Origin: Yersinia massiliensis
Lineage (GTDB): Bacteria > Pseudomonadota > Gammaproteobacteria > Enterobacterales > Enterobacteriaceae
Direction of reading: 5' to 3'
Length of the DNA stretch: 64,000 nt
NCBI RefSeq assembly: GCF_003048255.1
Contig: NZ_CP028487.1
Coordinates: forward strand, 1,178,001 to 1,242,000
This document shows, in pieces, positions 51,253 through 61,020 of this stretch (within the stretch, counting starts at the first letter, position 1; the number at the start of each line of letters is the position of its first letter). The notes under the pieces are model-generated. The model saw nothing but the letters and a program-made list of their open reading frames with translations, did no database searches and was not told the origin of the DNA. The position numbers and the translations under genes are program-made.

Positions 51253-51777
51253 ATGGATTATTTTACATTATTCGGGTTACCCGCTAGCTATCAGGTTGAC
51301 GGTACCCAACTCACAACCCGCTATCAAGAATTGCAACGCCAATTCCATCCCGACCGTTTTGCAAGCCAGCCTGAACGCGAGCGTTTAGCTTCATTGCAAC
51401 AAGCCGCAACCATCAATGACGCTTACCAAACCCTCAAGCACCCGTTAAAACGTGCTGAGTATATGCTATCTTTGCAGGGGTTTGATTTAAGCAACGAACA
51501 GCACACTATGCGCGATACTGCGTTTTTGATGGAGCAGTTGGAGTTGCGTGAAGAGCTTGATGCTATCGAACGCCAACCTGATGCCGAAGCCCAGCTCGCG
51601 GCATTCAACGACCGACTGGCTTTGATGACACGAACACGTACTCAGCAAATGGTCGAGCAGTTGGCTCAACAGCAGTGGGAGCTCGCGGCGGATACAGTCC
51701 GAAAATTACGTTTTCTGGATAAACTGCAGCAGCAAGTTGAACAGTTAGAAGAGCGGTTGTTTGATGATTTTGCGTAA
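51253..51777 (+). CDS. hscB: Co-chaperone HscB
   Basis: 174-residue J-type co-chaperone (DnaJ-like domain at residues 1-75 with the HPD motif in QFHPDRF; helical C-terminal domain that binds IscU). It presents IscU to HscA. Strand and order as in E. coli. Confidence 0.97.
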   Translation: MDYFTLFGLPASYQVDGTQLTTRYQELQRQFHPDRFASQPERERLASLQQAATINDAYQTLKHPLKRAEYMLSLQGFDLSNEQHTMRDTAFLMEQLELREELDAIERQPDAEAQLAAFNDRLALMTRTRTQQMVEQLAQQQWELAADTVRKLRFLDKLQQQVEQLEERLFDDFA

Positions 51778-51960
51778 GCAGCCCAGTGCGTAAATAGCAT
51801 GCAACAAATTGATAAAAATAAATAAAATTCAATTTGTTGGTTACCAGAATGCTGAATGAATTCTTATTAGAGCATGTCGCGACAGTTTTTTTTATAGCTA
51901 TATATGGCCTGTAATTTATCACCGGTATAGCTATAGACTCATGATTGATGGAAGCTCAAC
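51778..51960 (+). other. AT-rich spacer between hscB and hscA
   Basis: 183 bp with no gene. It holds a perfect ten-base inverted repeat, CAACAAATTG/CAATTTGTTG (51802-51839), a TGTCGCGACA palindrome followed by eight T (51875-51893), and two copies of TATAGCTATA. E. coli has only a short gap here. Confidence 0.6.
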
Positions 51961-53811
51961 ATGGCCTTATTACAAATTAGTGAGCCTGGTTTAACGGCGG
52001 CCCCGCATCAACGTCGGTTGGCTGCTGGGATAGATTTAGGCACTACCAACTCTTTGGTTGCAACCGTGCGTAGCGGTAAAGCGCAAACGCTGGTCGATGA
52101 ACAGCAGCGGGACCTCTTGCCCTCTGTGGTGCACTATCAACAAAATGGTATTGATGTCGGTTGGCATGCGCGTGAGTTCGCCGCGCAGGACCCAGTCAAT
52201 ACGATCAGTTCCGTCAAACGCATGATGGGCCGCTCTTTGGCCGATATTGTGCAGCGTTATCCCAATCTGCCTTATCAATTCCAACCGAGCGAAAACGGCT
52301 TACCGATGATCCAGACCGCGGCTGGATGGGTCAACCCTATCCAAGTGTCTGCGGATATCCTGAAAGCGTTGGCGCAACGTGCACAAGCTGCGCTGGAAGG
52401 CTTACTTGATGGTGTCGTGATCACTGTCCCTGCCTATTTTGATGATGCGCAGCGTCAAGGCACCAAAGATGCCGCGCGTTTGGCTGGGCTGCATGTGCTG
52501 CGTTTGCTGAATGAGCCTACGGCAGCGGCAATCGCATACGGTCTGGATTCAGGCCAAGAAGGGGTGATTGCCGTTTACGATCTCGGGGGCGGTACCTTCG
52601 ATATTTCTATTTTGCGCCTTAGCCGTGGTGTGTTTGAAGTGCTGGCCACGGGTGGTGATTCTGCATTAGGTGGTGATGATTTCGATCATCTATTGGCAGA
52701 CTGGCTGCGTGAGCAAGCAGGCATCGATTCCCGCGCTGATCATGGTATTCAGCGGCAACTTCTTGATGCGGCCATTGCGGCCAAAATTACCTTGAGTGAT
52801 GCCGATGTTGCCGACGTCTCTGTGGCGGGTTGGCAAGGGCAGGTCACGCGGGCACAGTTTGAGGCTTTGGTCGCCCCACTGGTCAAACGTACATTAATGG
52901 CTTGTCGTCGCACATTGAAAGATGCAGGTGTCACTGCTGACGAAGTGCTGCAAGTGGTTATGGTGGGGGGATCAACCCGTGTTCCGCTGGTGCGTGAACA
53001 AGTAGGGCAGTTCTTTGGCCGCACACCACTGACTTCCATTGATCCTGATAAAGTGGTCGCTATTGGTGCCGCGATTCAGGCCGACATTCTGGTGGGAAAT
53101 AAACCCGATAGCGACATGCTGTTGCTGGATGTTATCCCACTCTCATTGGGGCTGGAGACGATGGGGGGATTGGTGGAGAAAGTGATCCCACGTAATACCA
53201 CTATCCCTGCTGCCCGCGCGCAAGAATTCACCACCTTTAAAGATGGTCAAAGCGCGATGATGATTCACGTGCTACAAGGTGAGCGTGAACTGGTACAAGA
53301 CTGCCGTTCATTAGCCCGTTTCACCTTACGTGGCTTGCCGCCGCTGCCTGCGGGTGGCGCGCATATTCGCGTCACTTTCCAAGTGGATGCAGATGGCTTA
53401 TTAAGTGTCACGGCAATGGAGAAATCCACTGGCGTTGAGGCATCGATTCAGGTGAAACCCTCCTATGGGCTAACGGATGATGAAATTGCCAATATGATTA
53501 AAGATTCGATGGCGAATGCGCATGAAGATATCAGTGCGCGTAAGTTAGCGGAACAACGCGTCGAAGCTGCCCGTGTGCTGGAAAGTTTGCAAGGCGCATT
53601 GGCGCAAGACGCCGCATTACTCAGTGAGCAAGAAAGTACGGCTATCGCTCAAGCGATGACGTTATTACAGCAGCAGATGCAGGGCAATGACCCGAACGCA
53701 ATCGAAGCTGCGATCAAGGCGTTAGATGCACAAACGCAAGATTTTGCCGCGCGCCGGATGGATGACTCCATTCGCCGTGCTTTGGCTGGCCATTCAGTGG
53801 ATGAGGTTTAA
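51961..53811 (+). CDS. hscA: Hsp70-class chaperone HscA
   Basis: 616 residues; the ATP-dependent chaperone that helps release Fe-S clusters from IscU by binding its LPPVK motif. ATPase motifs: [37 protein letters not shown]; then the substrate domain and helical lid. fdx begins three bases after its stop. Confidence 0.98.
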   Translation: MALLQISEPGLTAAPHQRRLAAGIDLGTTNSLVATVRSGKAQTLVDEQQRDLLPSVVHYQQNGIDVGWHAREFAAQDPVNTISSVKRMMGRSLADIVQRYPNLPYQFQPSENGLPMIQTAAGWVNPIQVSADILKALAQRAQAALEGLLDGVVITVPAYFDDAQRQGTKDAARLAGLHVLRLLNEPTAAAIAYGLDSGQEGVIAVYDLGGGTFDISILRLSRGVFEVLATGGDSALGGDDFDHLLADWLREQAGIDSRADHGIQRQLLDAAIAAKITLSDADVADVSVAGWQGQVTRAQFEALVAPLVKRTLMACRRTLKDAGVTADEVLQVVMVGGSTRVPLVREQVGQFFGRTPLTSIDPDKVVAIGAAIQADILVGNKPDSDMLLLDVIPLSLGLETMGGLVEKVIPRNTTIPAARAQEFTTFKDGQSAMMIHVLQGERELVQDCRSLARFTLRGLPPLPAGGAHIRVTFQVDADGLLSVTAMEKSTGVEASIQVKPSYGLTDDEIANMIKDSMANAHEDISARKLAEQRVEAARVLESLQGALAQDAALLSEQESTAIAQAMTLLQQQMQGNDPNAIEAAIKALDAQTQDFAARRMDDSIRRALAGHSVDEV

Positions 53812-53813
53812 TC

Positions 53814-54149
53814 ATGCCCAAAATAGTATTTCTGCCCCATAAAGACCTTTGCCCGGATGGAGCAGTACTGGAAGCAACCCAAGGTGAGACGATACTGGAC
53901 GTCGCCTTGCGCAATGGTATCGATATTGAGCACGCGTGTGAGAAATCTTGTGCCTGCACCACTTGCCACTGTGTGGTACGAGAGGGTTTTGATTCCCTGC
54001 CAGAAAGCAGCGAATTGGAAGATGACATGTTAGACAAAGCTTGGGGGCTGGAACCGGAAAGCCGCTTGAGCTGTCAGGCACGAGTGACTGACGAAGATCT
54101 GGTGGTTGAGATCCCTCGCTATACGATTAACCATGCGCGGGAGCACTAA
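53814..54149 (+). CDS. fdx: [2Fe-2S] ferredoxin
   Basis: 111-residue adrenodoxin-type ferredoxin, electron donor for Isc cluster assembly. Cysteines of the cluster: [12 protein letters not shown] and, further on, SRLSCQA. Translationally close to hscA on one side and iscX on the other (two bases). Confidence 0.97.
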   Translation: MPKIVFLPHKDLCPDGAVLEATQGETILDVALRNGIDIEHACEKSCACTTCHCVVREGFDSLPESSELEDDMLDKAWGLEPESRLSCQARVTDEDLVVEIPRYTINHAREH

Positions 54150-54150
54150 A

Positions 54151-54351
54151 ATGAGCTTAACGTGGCAAGATACACGCGAGATTGGTGAAGCCCTATACGA
54201 CCAATTTCCAGAGACCGATCCTAAAACGGTGCGTTTTACTGATATGCATCAGTGGATTTGTGATCTGGAAGATTTTGATGACGATCCGCAGGGATCGAAT
54301 GAAAAAGTGCTAGAAGCTATCTTATTGGTCTGGTTAGATGAATTTGAGTAA
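54151..54351 (+). CDS. iscX: Fe-S assembly protein IscX
   Basis: 66-residue acidic helical protein that binds IscS and iron and tunes cluster assembly. The start [15 protein letters not shown] is the family start; the frame stays open 45 bases upstream in fdx. Last gene of the isc operon; a terminator follows. Confidence 0.96.
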   Translation: MSLTWQDTREIGEALYDQFPETDPKTVRFTDMHQWICDLEDFDDDPQGSNEKVLEAILLVWLDEFE

Positions 54352-54360
54352 GCAGATAAG

Positions 54361-54382
54361 GGTCGCGTAAGCGGCCTTTTTT
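54361..54382 (+). terminator. Terminator of the isc operon
   Basis: GGTCGC pairs with GCGGCC (one G-T) around GTAA, followed by six T. Behind it come two 17-bp tandem copies of a CTTTTTTCTTTCTGCTA-like unit and a decayed third (54376-54423). Confidence 0.8.
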
Positions 54383-54477
54383 CTTTCTGCTACTTTTTTC
54401 TTTCTGTTACTTTTTATCCGCTACTTTATATCTAACCGATGGCACTTTTTAGCGTAAAGTGTTTGCTAGAAAAGTTA

Positions 54478-54513
54478 GATCGTTCGATAGAACAGCTTGA
54501 TCGTTCGATAGAA
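54478..54513 (+). repeat. Two 15-bp direct repeats upstream of pepB
   Basis: GATCGTTCGATAGAA occurs at 54478-54492 and again at 54499-54513, start to start 21 bp, two turns of the helix. The place, 80-115 bp before the pepB ATG, suits a protein binding twice on one face. Confidence 0.7.
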
Positions 54514-54594
54514 AATTTTGTTTCGCCGTGGCTTACACAGTGCCACGTATAATCAGCTGACTAACAGCAAAAAATAATAATGACGAGGTCGTCT

Positions 54595-55890
54595 ATGACA
54601 ACAGAAATGATGCAAATCTCCTTATCCGATAGCCCAGCAGATGCTCGCTGGGGCGAGAAAGCGCTACTCAGTACCAATACAGAAGGTATGACTATCCATC
54701 TGAGTGCTAACGACAAGTTAAGTACTATCCAACGTGCTGCCCGCAAGGTTGATGGGCAAGGGATTAAGCAGGTTAAGCTGGCCGGTGAAGGCTGGGGGCT
54801 GGAGCAAAGCTGGGCATTCTGGCAAGGGTTCCGTGGGCCAAAAGGTCAGCGCAGCGTTGAGTGGGCAGAACTGCCAGAGAATGAAAAAACTGAACTTGAA
54901 CAACGCCTTAAAATTATCGACTGGGTACGCGACACCATTAATGCGCCAGCAGAAGACTTAGGGCCCGAGCAACTGGCTAAAAATGCCATTGATTTGATGT
55001 GTGCCGTTTCCTGCGATGCGGTCACCTACCGTATCACTAAAGGTGAAGATTTACGTGAGCAAGGCTACGCTGGGATTTATACCGTTGGGCGTGGTTCTGA
55101 TCGCGCACCGGTGCTCTTGGCGTTGGACTATAACCCGACCGGCAATCCAGATGCACCCGTTATGGCCTGCTTAGTGGGGAAAGGAATTACTTTCGATTCA
55201 GGTGGTTACAGCCTGAAACAGAGCGCATTTATGGATTCCATGAAATCCGATATGGGTGGCGCAGCAACCGTGACCGGTGCATTGGCATTGGCGGTGGCTC
55301 GCGGGCTAAAAGAGCGCGTGAAGCTCTACCTCTGTTGCGCGGACAATATGGTGAGCGGCAATGCCTTTAAGTTGGGCGATATCATTCGCTACCGTAATGG
55401 CAAAACAGTCGAGATCATGAATACCGATGCTGAAGGGCGTTTGGTCTTGGCCGATGGCCTGATTGATGCTTCTGAGCAAAAAGCCCCCTTGATTATTGAT
55501 GCAGCAACCCTAACCGGTGCAGCAAAAACCGCTTTGGGTAATGATTATCATGCATTGTTCAGCTTTGATGATGAGCTGGCGCAAGAGCTATTAAGCAGCG
55601 CGAAGAGTGAGCATGAACCCTTCTGGCGTTTACCGTTGGCCGAATTCCATCGTAGCCAGCTACCTTCTAATTTTGCTGAACTGAATAATGTGGCGGGTGC
55701 CGCTTACAGTGCGGGTGCCAGTACTGCCGCAGCCTTCTTGTCGCATTTTGTGAAAAATTACCAGCAAGGTTGGCTACACATTGATTGCTCAGCTACTTAC
55801 CGTAAAGGGGCAGTTGATCAGTGGTCTGCCGGTGCGACAGGGTTAGGGGTGCGTACCATTGCCAATTTGTTGTTAGCGAGAGCAAAATAG
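54595..55890 (+). CDS. pepB: Aminopeptidase B
   Basis: 431-residue leucyl-aminopeptidase family (M17) enzyme using two divalent metals. Metal and catalytic residues lie in [26 protein letters not shown], and the M17 signature [13 protein letters not shown]. The ATG at 54595 has GAGG seven to ten bases before it; an upstream ATG at 54580 has none. Follows the isc operon as in E. coli but has its own upstream region. Confidence 0.96.
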   Translation: MTTEMMQISLSDSPADARWGEKALLSTNTEGMTIHLSANDKLSTIQRAARKVDGQGIKQVKLAGEGWGLEQSWAFWQGFRGPKGQRSVEWAELPENEKTELEQRLKIIDWVRDTINAPAEDLGPEQLAKNAIDLMCAVSCDAVTYRITKGEDLREQGYAGIYTVGRGSDRAPVLLALDYNPTGNPDAPVMACLVGKGITFDSGGYSLKQSAFMDSMKSDMGGAATVTGALALAVARGLKERVKLYLCCADNMVSGNAFKLGDIIRYRNGKTVEIMNTDAEGRLVLADGLIDASEQKAPLIIDAATLTGAAKTALGNDYHALFSFDDELAQELLSSAKSEHEPFWRLPLAEFHRSQLPSNFAELNNVAGAAYSAGASTAAAFLSHFVKNYQQGWLHIDCSATYRKGAVDQWSAGATGLGVRTIANLLLARAK

Positions 55891-55898
55891 TCATTGAG

Positions 55899-55980
55899 TG
55901 AATGAAGGGGCTAGCGCACCTACGGGCATTCCGGCGGCTTACGTCGCTACGACCCGAACGGCACACTTCCCCTTCAATCA
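55899..55980. repeat. 82-bp imperfect palindrome between pepB and sseB
   Basis: TGAATGAAGGGG and CCCCTTCAATCA match as inverted ends at 11 of 12 positions, and the centre is GC-rich (CCGGCGGCTTACGTCGCTAC). It is GC-rich against its neighbours, like a dispersed palindromic repeat unit. Whether copies exist elsewhere in the genome cannot be seen here. Confidence 0.6.
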
Positions 55981-56046
55981 GTATTGTTAGATGCTAGTGG
56001 GGCGCTATTTGCGCCCCACTGTTCGATCGTATTACTGGAGTAGAGC

Positions 56047-56925
56047 ATGAGTTTGCCGCAACCCCCCATTGATGATAACCACGATCATCACCATCATGAT
56101 GATGACCAAAGTTTAGAATCGCTGCTAAAACTGGCCGCGACGACATCGATTCATCGCATCGCTTTTTTCCGCGCTTTGCTGGATGCCACCGTCTTAGTGC
56201 TGGTGGATAACTCAGCGCAAAGTGACGAAGACGATGAAATGACATTCACGGCGGCTAATGGGGTGAATATTTTGCATTGGGAAAAACAGGACGGTGAATC
56301 TGTTATTCCCTTCTTCACCTCGATAGAGGTGTTGCAACAGGCGCTGGATCTCGCCGAAGACCAACCTATCAACAGCGAAAAACAGCCTTTTATCGCGATG
56401 CCGGTGCGAGTGTTATTTGAAATGACACAGGGCGCACACCTGTTTTTGAATCCAAAATCAGAGCATGGCAAAGAGTTTTGGCCGCAAGAAGTGGCGATGC
56501 TGTTGGAAAATGGTGGTGTCGCTCAACCTGCGGAAATGACAGTCGATAAAGAGAGCCAAATCTTGCTGGGGCAACCTGAAGAGTACCCTACAGCGATGGT
56601 TGACGCGCTGATACAGTTATTCAGCCAGCGTAAACCCGTGCGGCGAGCATTTTTGGCGCTGATGCATGATAAGCATGTGGACGAGAAACCGAACTTACTG
56701 GTTGGGCTAGAAGTGGATGGTACTGAAGATGAGATTGACCAGCTGATTCAAGAGGCCGGTAATGTCGCCAGTGACTACGCACCGGACGATAGCCCTGTCG
56801 ATTTTTGTCTGGTTAGCGAGAAAGAACGGGGTGTTAGCCATTATCTGATGACCCATACCCAAGCATTTTACCAGCGCAGATGGGGCAGTTGGCTGAGGAA
56901 TGTCATTCCGTCTACTAGCCATTAG
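56047..56925 (+). CDS. sseB: SseB family protein with His/Asp-rich N terminus
   Basis: 292 residues; homologue of E. coli SseB (enhanced serine sensitivity; biochemical role unclear). Two SseB domains can be traced (HRIAFFRALLDATVLV; DGESVIPFFTSIEVLQQAL; then RAFLALMHDK; SHYLMTHTQAFYQRRWGSWLRN). The first 20 residues hold HDHHHHDDD, absent from E. coli SseB. GGAG precedes the ATG. Note this is not the Salmonella SPI-2 SseB. Confidence 0.88.
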   Translation: MSLPQPPIDDNHDHHHHDDDQSLESLLKLAATTSIHRIAFFRALLDATVLVLVDNSAQSDEDDEMTFTAANGVNILHWEKQDGESVIPFFTSIEVLQQALDLAEDQPINSEKQPFIAMPVRVLFEMTQGAHLFLNPKSEHGKEFWPQEVAMLLENGGVAQPAEMTVDKESQILLGQPEEYPTAMVDALIQLFSQRKPVRRAFLALMHDKHVDEKPNLLVGLEVDGTEDEIDQLIQEAGNVASDYAPDDSPVDFCLVSEKERGVSHYLMTHTQAFYQRRWGSWLRNVIPSTSH

Positions 56926-57030
56926 GATTAATGGAGTGCCGTGCAGTGCTTATGGACGGTGGTACTGTGTGAGTGGATTGCATCGCAGCGCTAATTTCCA
57001 TTACTCATAGGTAAGCCAAAAACGACTAAT

Positions 57031-57062
57031 AAAAAGGGAGCCATAATGGCTCCCTTTTTTAA
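57031..57062. terminator. Bidirectional terminator between sseB and the autotransporter
   Basis: AAAAGGGAGCC pairs with GGCTCCCTTTT around ATAAT; A-run and T-run on either side, 105 bp after sseB and 80 bp past the end of the convergent gene. Confidence 0.9.
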
Positions 57063-57141
57063 TCACAATAAATTGTGTTATGGCAATAAATCGTATATCA
57101 ACACTCAGTTCTATGGCTACACGAAGAACTTAGCGTTCAAC

Positions 57142-60100
57142 TTAGAAGGTATAAGCGACACCAAGGTTGATGGTGACCGGCGTATCAACGTTTTTGCCTT
57201 TAGACACCTTGACTTCAGAACCGACAGACAGGTTTTTCGTCACATTCACGTTAGCACCCAGACCGGCATTGACTCGAGTTCCTTTACGGCTGTTATCAAA
57301 CATTTCACTGTTGATCATCACATCGTTGCTTGCCTTCAGGTCTTGATCAACAGACAACAGTGCATATGGCTTGATTTCAGCGCCGTTGTTCAATACGAAG
57401 CGGTAGCCTGCGTTCATACCCAAAGTCCCCGTTGTATTGCTCGAACCTTTGTTCTCTACTTTCATGCCGTTAGACAACTCGGACGAATTCTTACCTGAAG
57501 TAAAGGTGCTCAGTGCAACATAAGGAGAAATATACGCCGCATCAAGATTGATATGTTTACCCGCTTTAACCGCGATCCCCAGACCGGAGACGTTGGCATT
57601 ACCATTTGCGCTATGACTTTGCGAGGCAATATTCAACTTCTGCTTAAATTGGTTGGCCTTCAACACACCGTTCAGGTAATAGCCGTTGTTGGTTAAATAC
57701 TGCGCATAAGCACCCAGTGAGTTACTTTTCACACTACCGCTGCTTTGGTAATCAGATTTGATATCTGAGTTACTGTAACTGCCGAAACCACCGATACTGA
57801 GCACCGAATCACCAATCTCAATGGCTTTATCACCACCGAAGGTCATGCCACTAAGTTTTTGGTCGAAATTCGCCGCCGTGCCACTGACCTTAAAATTATC
57901 ATTCAGGTAATTAACCCATACGCCACTTTTATTGGCGGAGGTGCTTTGCTTATCCAAACGATTTTGAATGGAACTTAATTCAGCGTTAAAGATAACTGGC
58001 AAGGTATTAGCAACAGCCAAAACACCCGCGGTACTTGGCGTCAACTTGGTGAGGTCAGCCACCAGTTTAAAACCACCTTGGCCATCGCTAACGAGTGTGT
58101 GCAGGTAGTTACCCAAGTTCACTGCACCGTTGTTGAGTGTAAAGCGCGCATTGTTTGCACCCTGTACATCAATAAGTTTCAGGTTAGTTGGTGCGACCCC
58201 ATTGTCCTTAATCTGAATATCAAATGTACCATTAGCATCACCCAAGACATTCAGTGGCGCATTTGCTTGGTTGTACAGAGATGACGCGAGGGTAAAGTTA
58301 CCATTGCCTGCCAGTGATGCCATGGTCAACTGAGTATTAGTGCTGCTCATATCAATTGTGCCGCCGTTCAGCGTCACATTTTTAAAGGCAAACTGTGCAG
58401 GATTTGTCATTGCAGCACGGTGGAACGCAGACTGTGGTGCATTTGCGCCAATCAATTGCAAGTTGCCACCTAAGTTTAGGTCTACATCTGCCGTTTTAGC
58501 GCCTTCATACACGCTGAGAACATTGTTGGTATTGCTATTAATGGTGCCGCTAATTTCCGCTGTCTTATCGAAGATAGCAGAACCACCATTTAAGGTTGCG
58601 TCTTCAAGCTGACCGGCAATCATGGCAATACCATTTTCCAGCTCAAGCTTCATCGCTCTAGCTCGCGCCATTACGTTGAATTTGCCGCCTTTAACCGTGG
58701 TGTTATTGGCAGTGGCTCCATCAGTAATCGTGAATTCGCCACTGTTCAGTATCGTGTCGTTAGCCGTACCCGCAAGGTCGAACTGACCGCCATTAACTGT
58801 GGTGTTATTAGTAGCGGCTCCTTTAGCAACGTAGAATTTACCGCCTTTAACCGTGGTGTTGTTGGCAGTTGCGCCTTCATTAACGATGAATTCGCCTCTA
58901 TTCAATATCGTGTTATTCGCTATTGCATTCTTTTTAATAAAAAATGTGCCGTTATGAACATGGGTATCTTTAGTTTCTGCGCCGTCTAAAAGAGTGAAGC
59001 TTGAGCCCTCAAGCAGCAAGGTACCATCAGCTTTCGCACCATTTGCTAGACTTAATTCGGCAAAGTACAAACGAGTGTCAAGTGCTTCTGCACCCGATTG
59101 AATGGTGAATGCGTTCACTCGACCATGCATTGTCGTCTTTTCAGCTTTGGCTCCTGATTCGAGTATCAGTTCACTTCCTTCGCTACCTTGTAGAGTCGTA
59201 TCTTTAACACTAGCGCCAGATTTAACAGTCATTACACCGTTATTTAGCGTGGATGAGATAGCTGATGCACCGCTCTCTAATACAAACTGACTCGAGTCAG
59301 CTTCCAACATTGCTCCAGAGGTGGTCGCATTGTTTTTAAGCGTAAAAATACTGCCAGCGCCAACGATCGTGTGGTTAGCCGTTGCGCCTTCAATCAAATC
59401 CAGAACCGCACCAATTAGCGTTGTTCTTTCTGCTTTAGCACCAGCTTTAATCGCCAGCGTACCGCCATCAATAGTGGTATTAGAGGCACTGGCACCGGTT
59501 TTAAGTTCTATCTCACCTTTAGTGCTGTTCAGGTTATTGATTTTAGCAAATTCACCAACCGTGACTTTACCGCCTTCACGTACTTGCGCGTTATGGGATG
59601 TAGCGATGTTATCTTTGTCGGTTCCTGCCAATTCTAACAGGCCTTTAGCACCAACCAGCGTGTTGAAGTCCTTACCACCGCGACTAATCATAGTGCCTTC
59701 GGTGATCACGGTTTCAAAGGCATGTGCACCTGCTGCAAGGTCTATTTTGCCATTGTCTGTAATAACGCCGGCAATAATCTTACTTTTATCCGCGACATCG
59801 TGGGTACTACTGGTAACTTGTTTACCAAAGGCAACAGTATCTGCAATGGCTGACTGTTTATCATTTAAGTTGGCGCCTAGCTTCTCTCTCTGTTCTTGGG
59901 TAATGACACCTTGCTTAAGATAGTTATCCAGCTTTTGGAGGGCTTCTACTTTCAGTTTAAGTTCTGACGGAAGTCCTGTTAAATCATTGGTTAAGTGTGC
60001 GGTAACTAGCAACTCTGCTTCTATAGTTGTGAACTCACCGTTAGGATTGATTTTGCTAATAAAAACATCTTTTTTAGCTGCAGTGAGCTTATTTTTATTC

Positions 60101-60603
60101 TCAGTGCTTGGATCTACTGCATAGGCCAGAGTAGCTTCTAACTTCGCCATTTCTTTATTATTACTATCTTTAATTTTGGCTAATTTTTTAGTTACTTGTG
60201 CTTTCTCGTCGGGTGCTGACTTGGAGATTTGGTCTTCATAATCTTTTATAGTCTGCTCGTTACTCGCTTTTACTTCCTTAATCTGAAGCTTAGCTTCTTC
60301 GATCATCTCGGGCGTAATCGGCACTCCGGCAGGGAAGATATCTTTCATTGATACATCAGCAGAAGATTTCGTGCTCGCCGCTGGGCTATGGCCAATAAAG
60401 AAACTTCCACCATTAGCTATACGTTGAAAGCTGCCTGTCGGCACCTGAGTGACATTGCTTGCACTTACCTGAGGGCCATTTGGAGAAATATTATTTTTTG
60501 TTGGTATCGATGATGTAGCCGAAGTTGTTCCAGATGCTATCAGCGAAGAGATCAAAATAGATAAAGGTAATAAGCGCGTATTTAATGTATTGCGATGATT
60601 CAT
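57142..60603 (-). CDS. Type V autotransporter, adhesin-like
   Basis: 1153 residues. Signal peptide at 1-30 (LPLSILISSLIASGTTSA). Residues about 75-270 are charged and helical, perhaps coiled coil (KLQIKEVKASNEQTIKDYEDQ). Residues about 300-770 are a beta-helix passenger made of AIDA-like units of about 19 residues, with repeats such as GATANNTTVKGGKF. The last 270 residues are the outer-membrane beta-barrel, ending in the aromatic NLGVAYTF. No cysteine protease or Ser-protease motif is seen, so an adhesin or aggregation role is the best guess. It is one of the Yersinia Yap-type proteins by architecture; I do not assign which. The start at 60603 gives a proper signal peptide; AGGAA lies 12 bases before it. 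It takes the place of sseA in E. coli gene order. Confidence 0.88.
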   Translation of the reverse strand: MNHRNTLNTRLLPLSILISSLIASGTTSATSSIPTKNNISPNGPQVSASNVTQVPTGSFQRIANGGSFFIGHSPAASTKSSADVSMKDIFPAGVPITPEMIEEAKLQIKEVKASNEQTIKDYEDQISKSAPDEKAQVTKKLAKIKDSNNKEMAKLEATLAYAVDPSTENKNKLTAAKKDVFISKINPNGEFTTIEAELLVTAHLTNDLTGLPSELKLKVEALQKLDNYLKQGVITQEQREKLGANLNDKQSAIADTVAFGKQVTSSTHDVADKSKIIAGVITDNGKIDLAAGAHAFETVITEGTMISRGGKDFNTLVGAKGLLELAGTDKDNIATSHNAQVREGGKVTVGEFAKINNLNSTKGEIELKTGASASNTTIDGGTLAIKAGAKAERTTLIGAVLDLIEGATANHTIVGAGSIFTLKNNATTSGAMLEADSSQFVLESGASAISSTLNNGVMTVKSGASVKDTTLQGSEGSELILESGAKAEKTTMHGRVNAFTIQSGAEALDTRLYFAELSLANGAKADGTLLLEGSSFTLLDGAETKDTHVHNGTFFIKKNAIANNTILNRGEFIVNEGATANNTTVKGGKFYVAKGAATNNTTVNGGQFDLAGTANDTILNSGEFTITDGATANNTTVKGGKFNVMARARAMKLELENGIAMIAGQLEDATLNGGSAIFDKTAEISGTINSNTNNVLSVYEGAKTADVDLNLGGNLQLIGANAPQSAFHRAAMTNPAQFAFKNVTLNGGTIDMSSTNTQLTMASLAGNGNFTLASSLYNQANAPLNVLGDANGTFDIQIKDNGVAPTNLKLIDVQGANNARFTLNNGAVNLGNYLHTLVSDGQGGFKLVADLTKLTPSTAGVLAVANTLPVIFNAELSSIQNRLDKQSTSANKSGVWVNYLNDNFKVSGTAANFDQKLSGMTFGGDKAIEIGDSVLSIGGFGSYSNSDIKSDYQSSGSVKSNSLGAYAQYLTNNGYYLNGVLKANQFKQKLNIASQSHSANGNANVSGLGIAVKAGKHINLDAAYISPYVALSTFTSGKNSSELSNGMKVENKGSSNTTGTLGMNAGYRFVLNNGAEIKPYALLSVDQDLKASNDVMINSEMFDNSRKGTRVNAGLGANVNVTKNLSVGSEVKVSKGKNVDTPVTINLGVAYTF
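58660..59500 (-). repeat. Repeats coding for the passenger beta-helix
   Basis: Units with ANNTT(V/I)(K/N/L)(G/N)G recur, and DNA copies near 58677-58703 and 58834-58860 (about 156 bp apart) are almost identical. Units further from this patch have diverged. Confidence 0.75.
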
Positions 60604-61020
60604 GATTTTATAATTTCCTACATACAAGTGAATTTGAAAGACTTAATGAAAATAACAAAGTAAAAATGTTGGGAGGAATATAAGGAATTAAAGGTCGATA
60701 GCCTAGTTATTAAAACATTAATTTCTTTTGTTTATATTTATTTGATTTTATTTTCTATTTGTTAGTAAGGGTGTCTGCGTTTAACTTATTGATTCATATT
60801 AATTTAATTCTTAATTTTTCTGTCTATCAATTTTGGATTTTAATTAATTTAAAATTTTATCAAAAAAATATTAAATGCAATTTCCGAGTTTTTCATAAAA
60901 AGTAATAATAGAAATTAGTGAAATTTAATCTCATTTGTGCTGAGAAAACTCTCATGGCTATGTAGCTATATTACCTTTCAGACGAATGCTATAATCCTGC
61001 TATCAGCCAGGGAGCAAGAT
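60604..61020. promoter_or_regulatory. AT-rich divergent promoter region, autotransporter and yfhM
   Basis: 417 bp with no gene. The left 300 bp are very AT-rich with many T/A runs, a likely H-NS target. On the right, TGCTATAAT gives an extended -10 (TATAAT at 60990-60995) for yfhM; with a weak TATATT at 60967-60972 as -35 the leader would be near 20 bases. Confidence 0.55.

Noticed and set aside
59321..59923. 200-residue frame antisense to the autotransporter
   Set aside because: Shadow of the repeat passenger; the sense frame has signal peptide and barrel.
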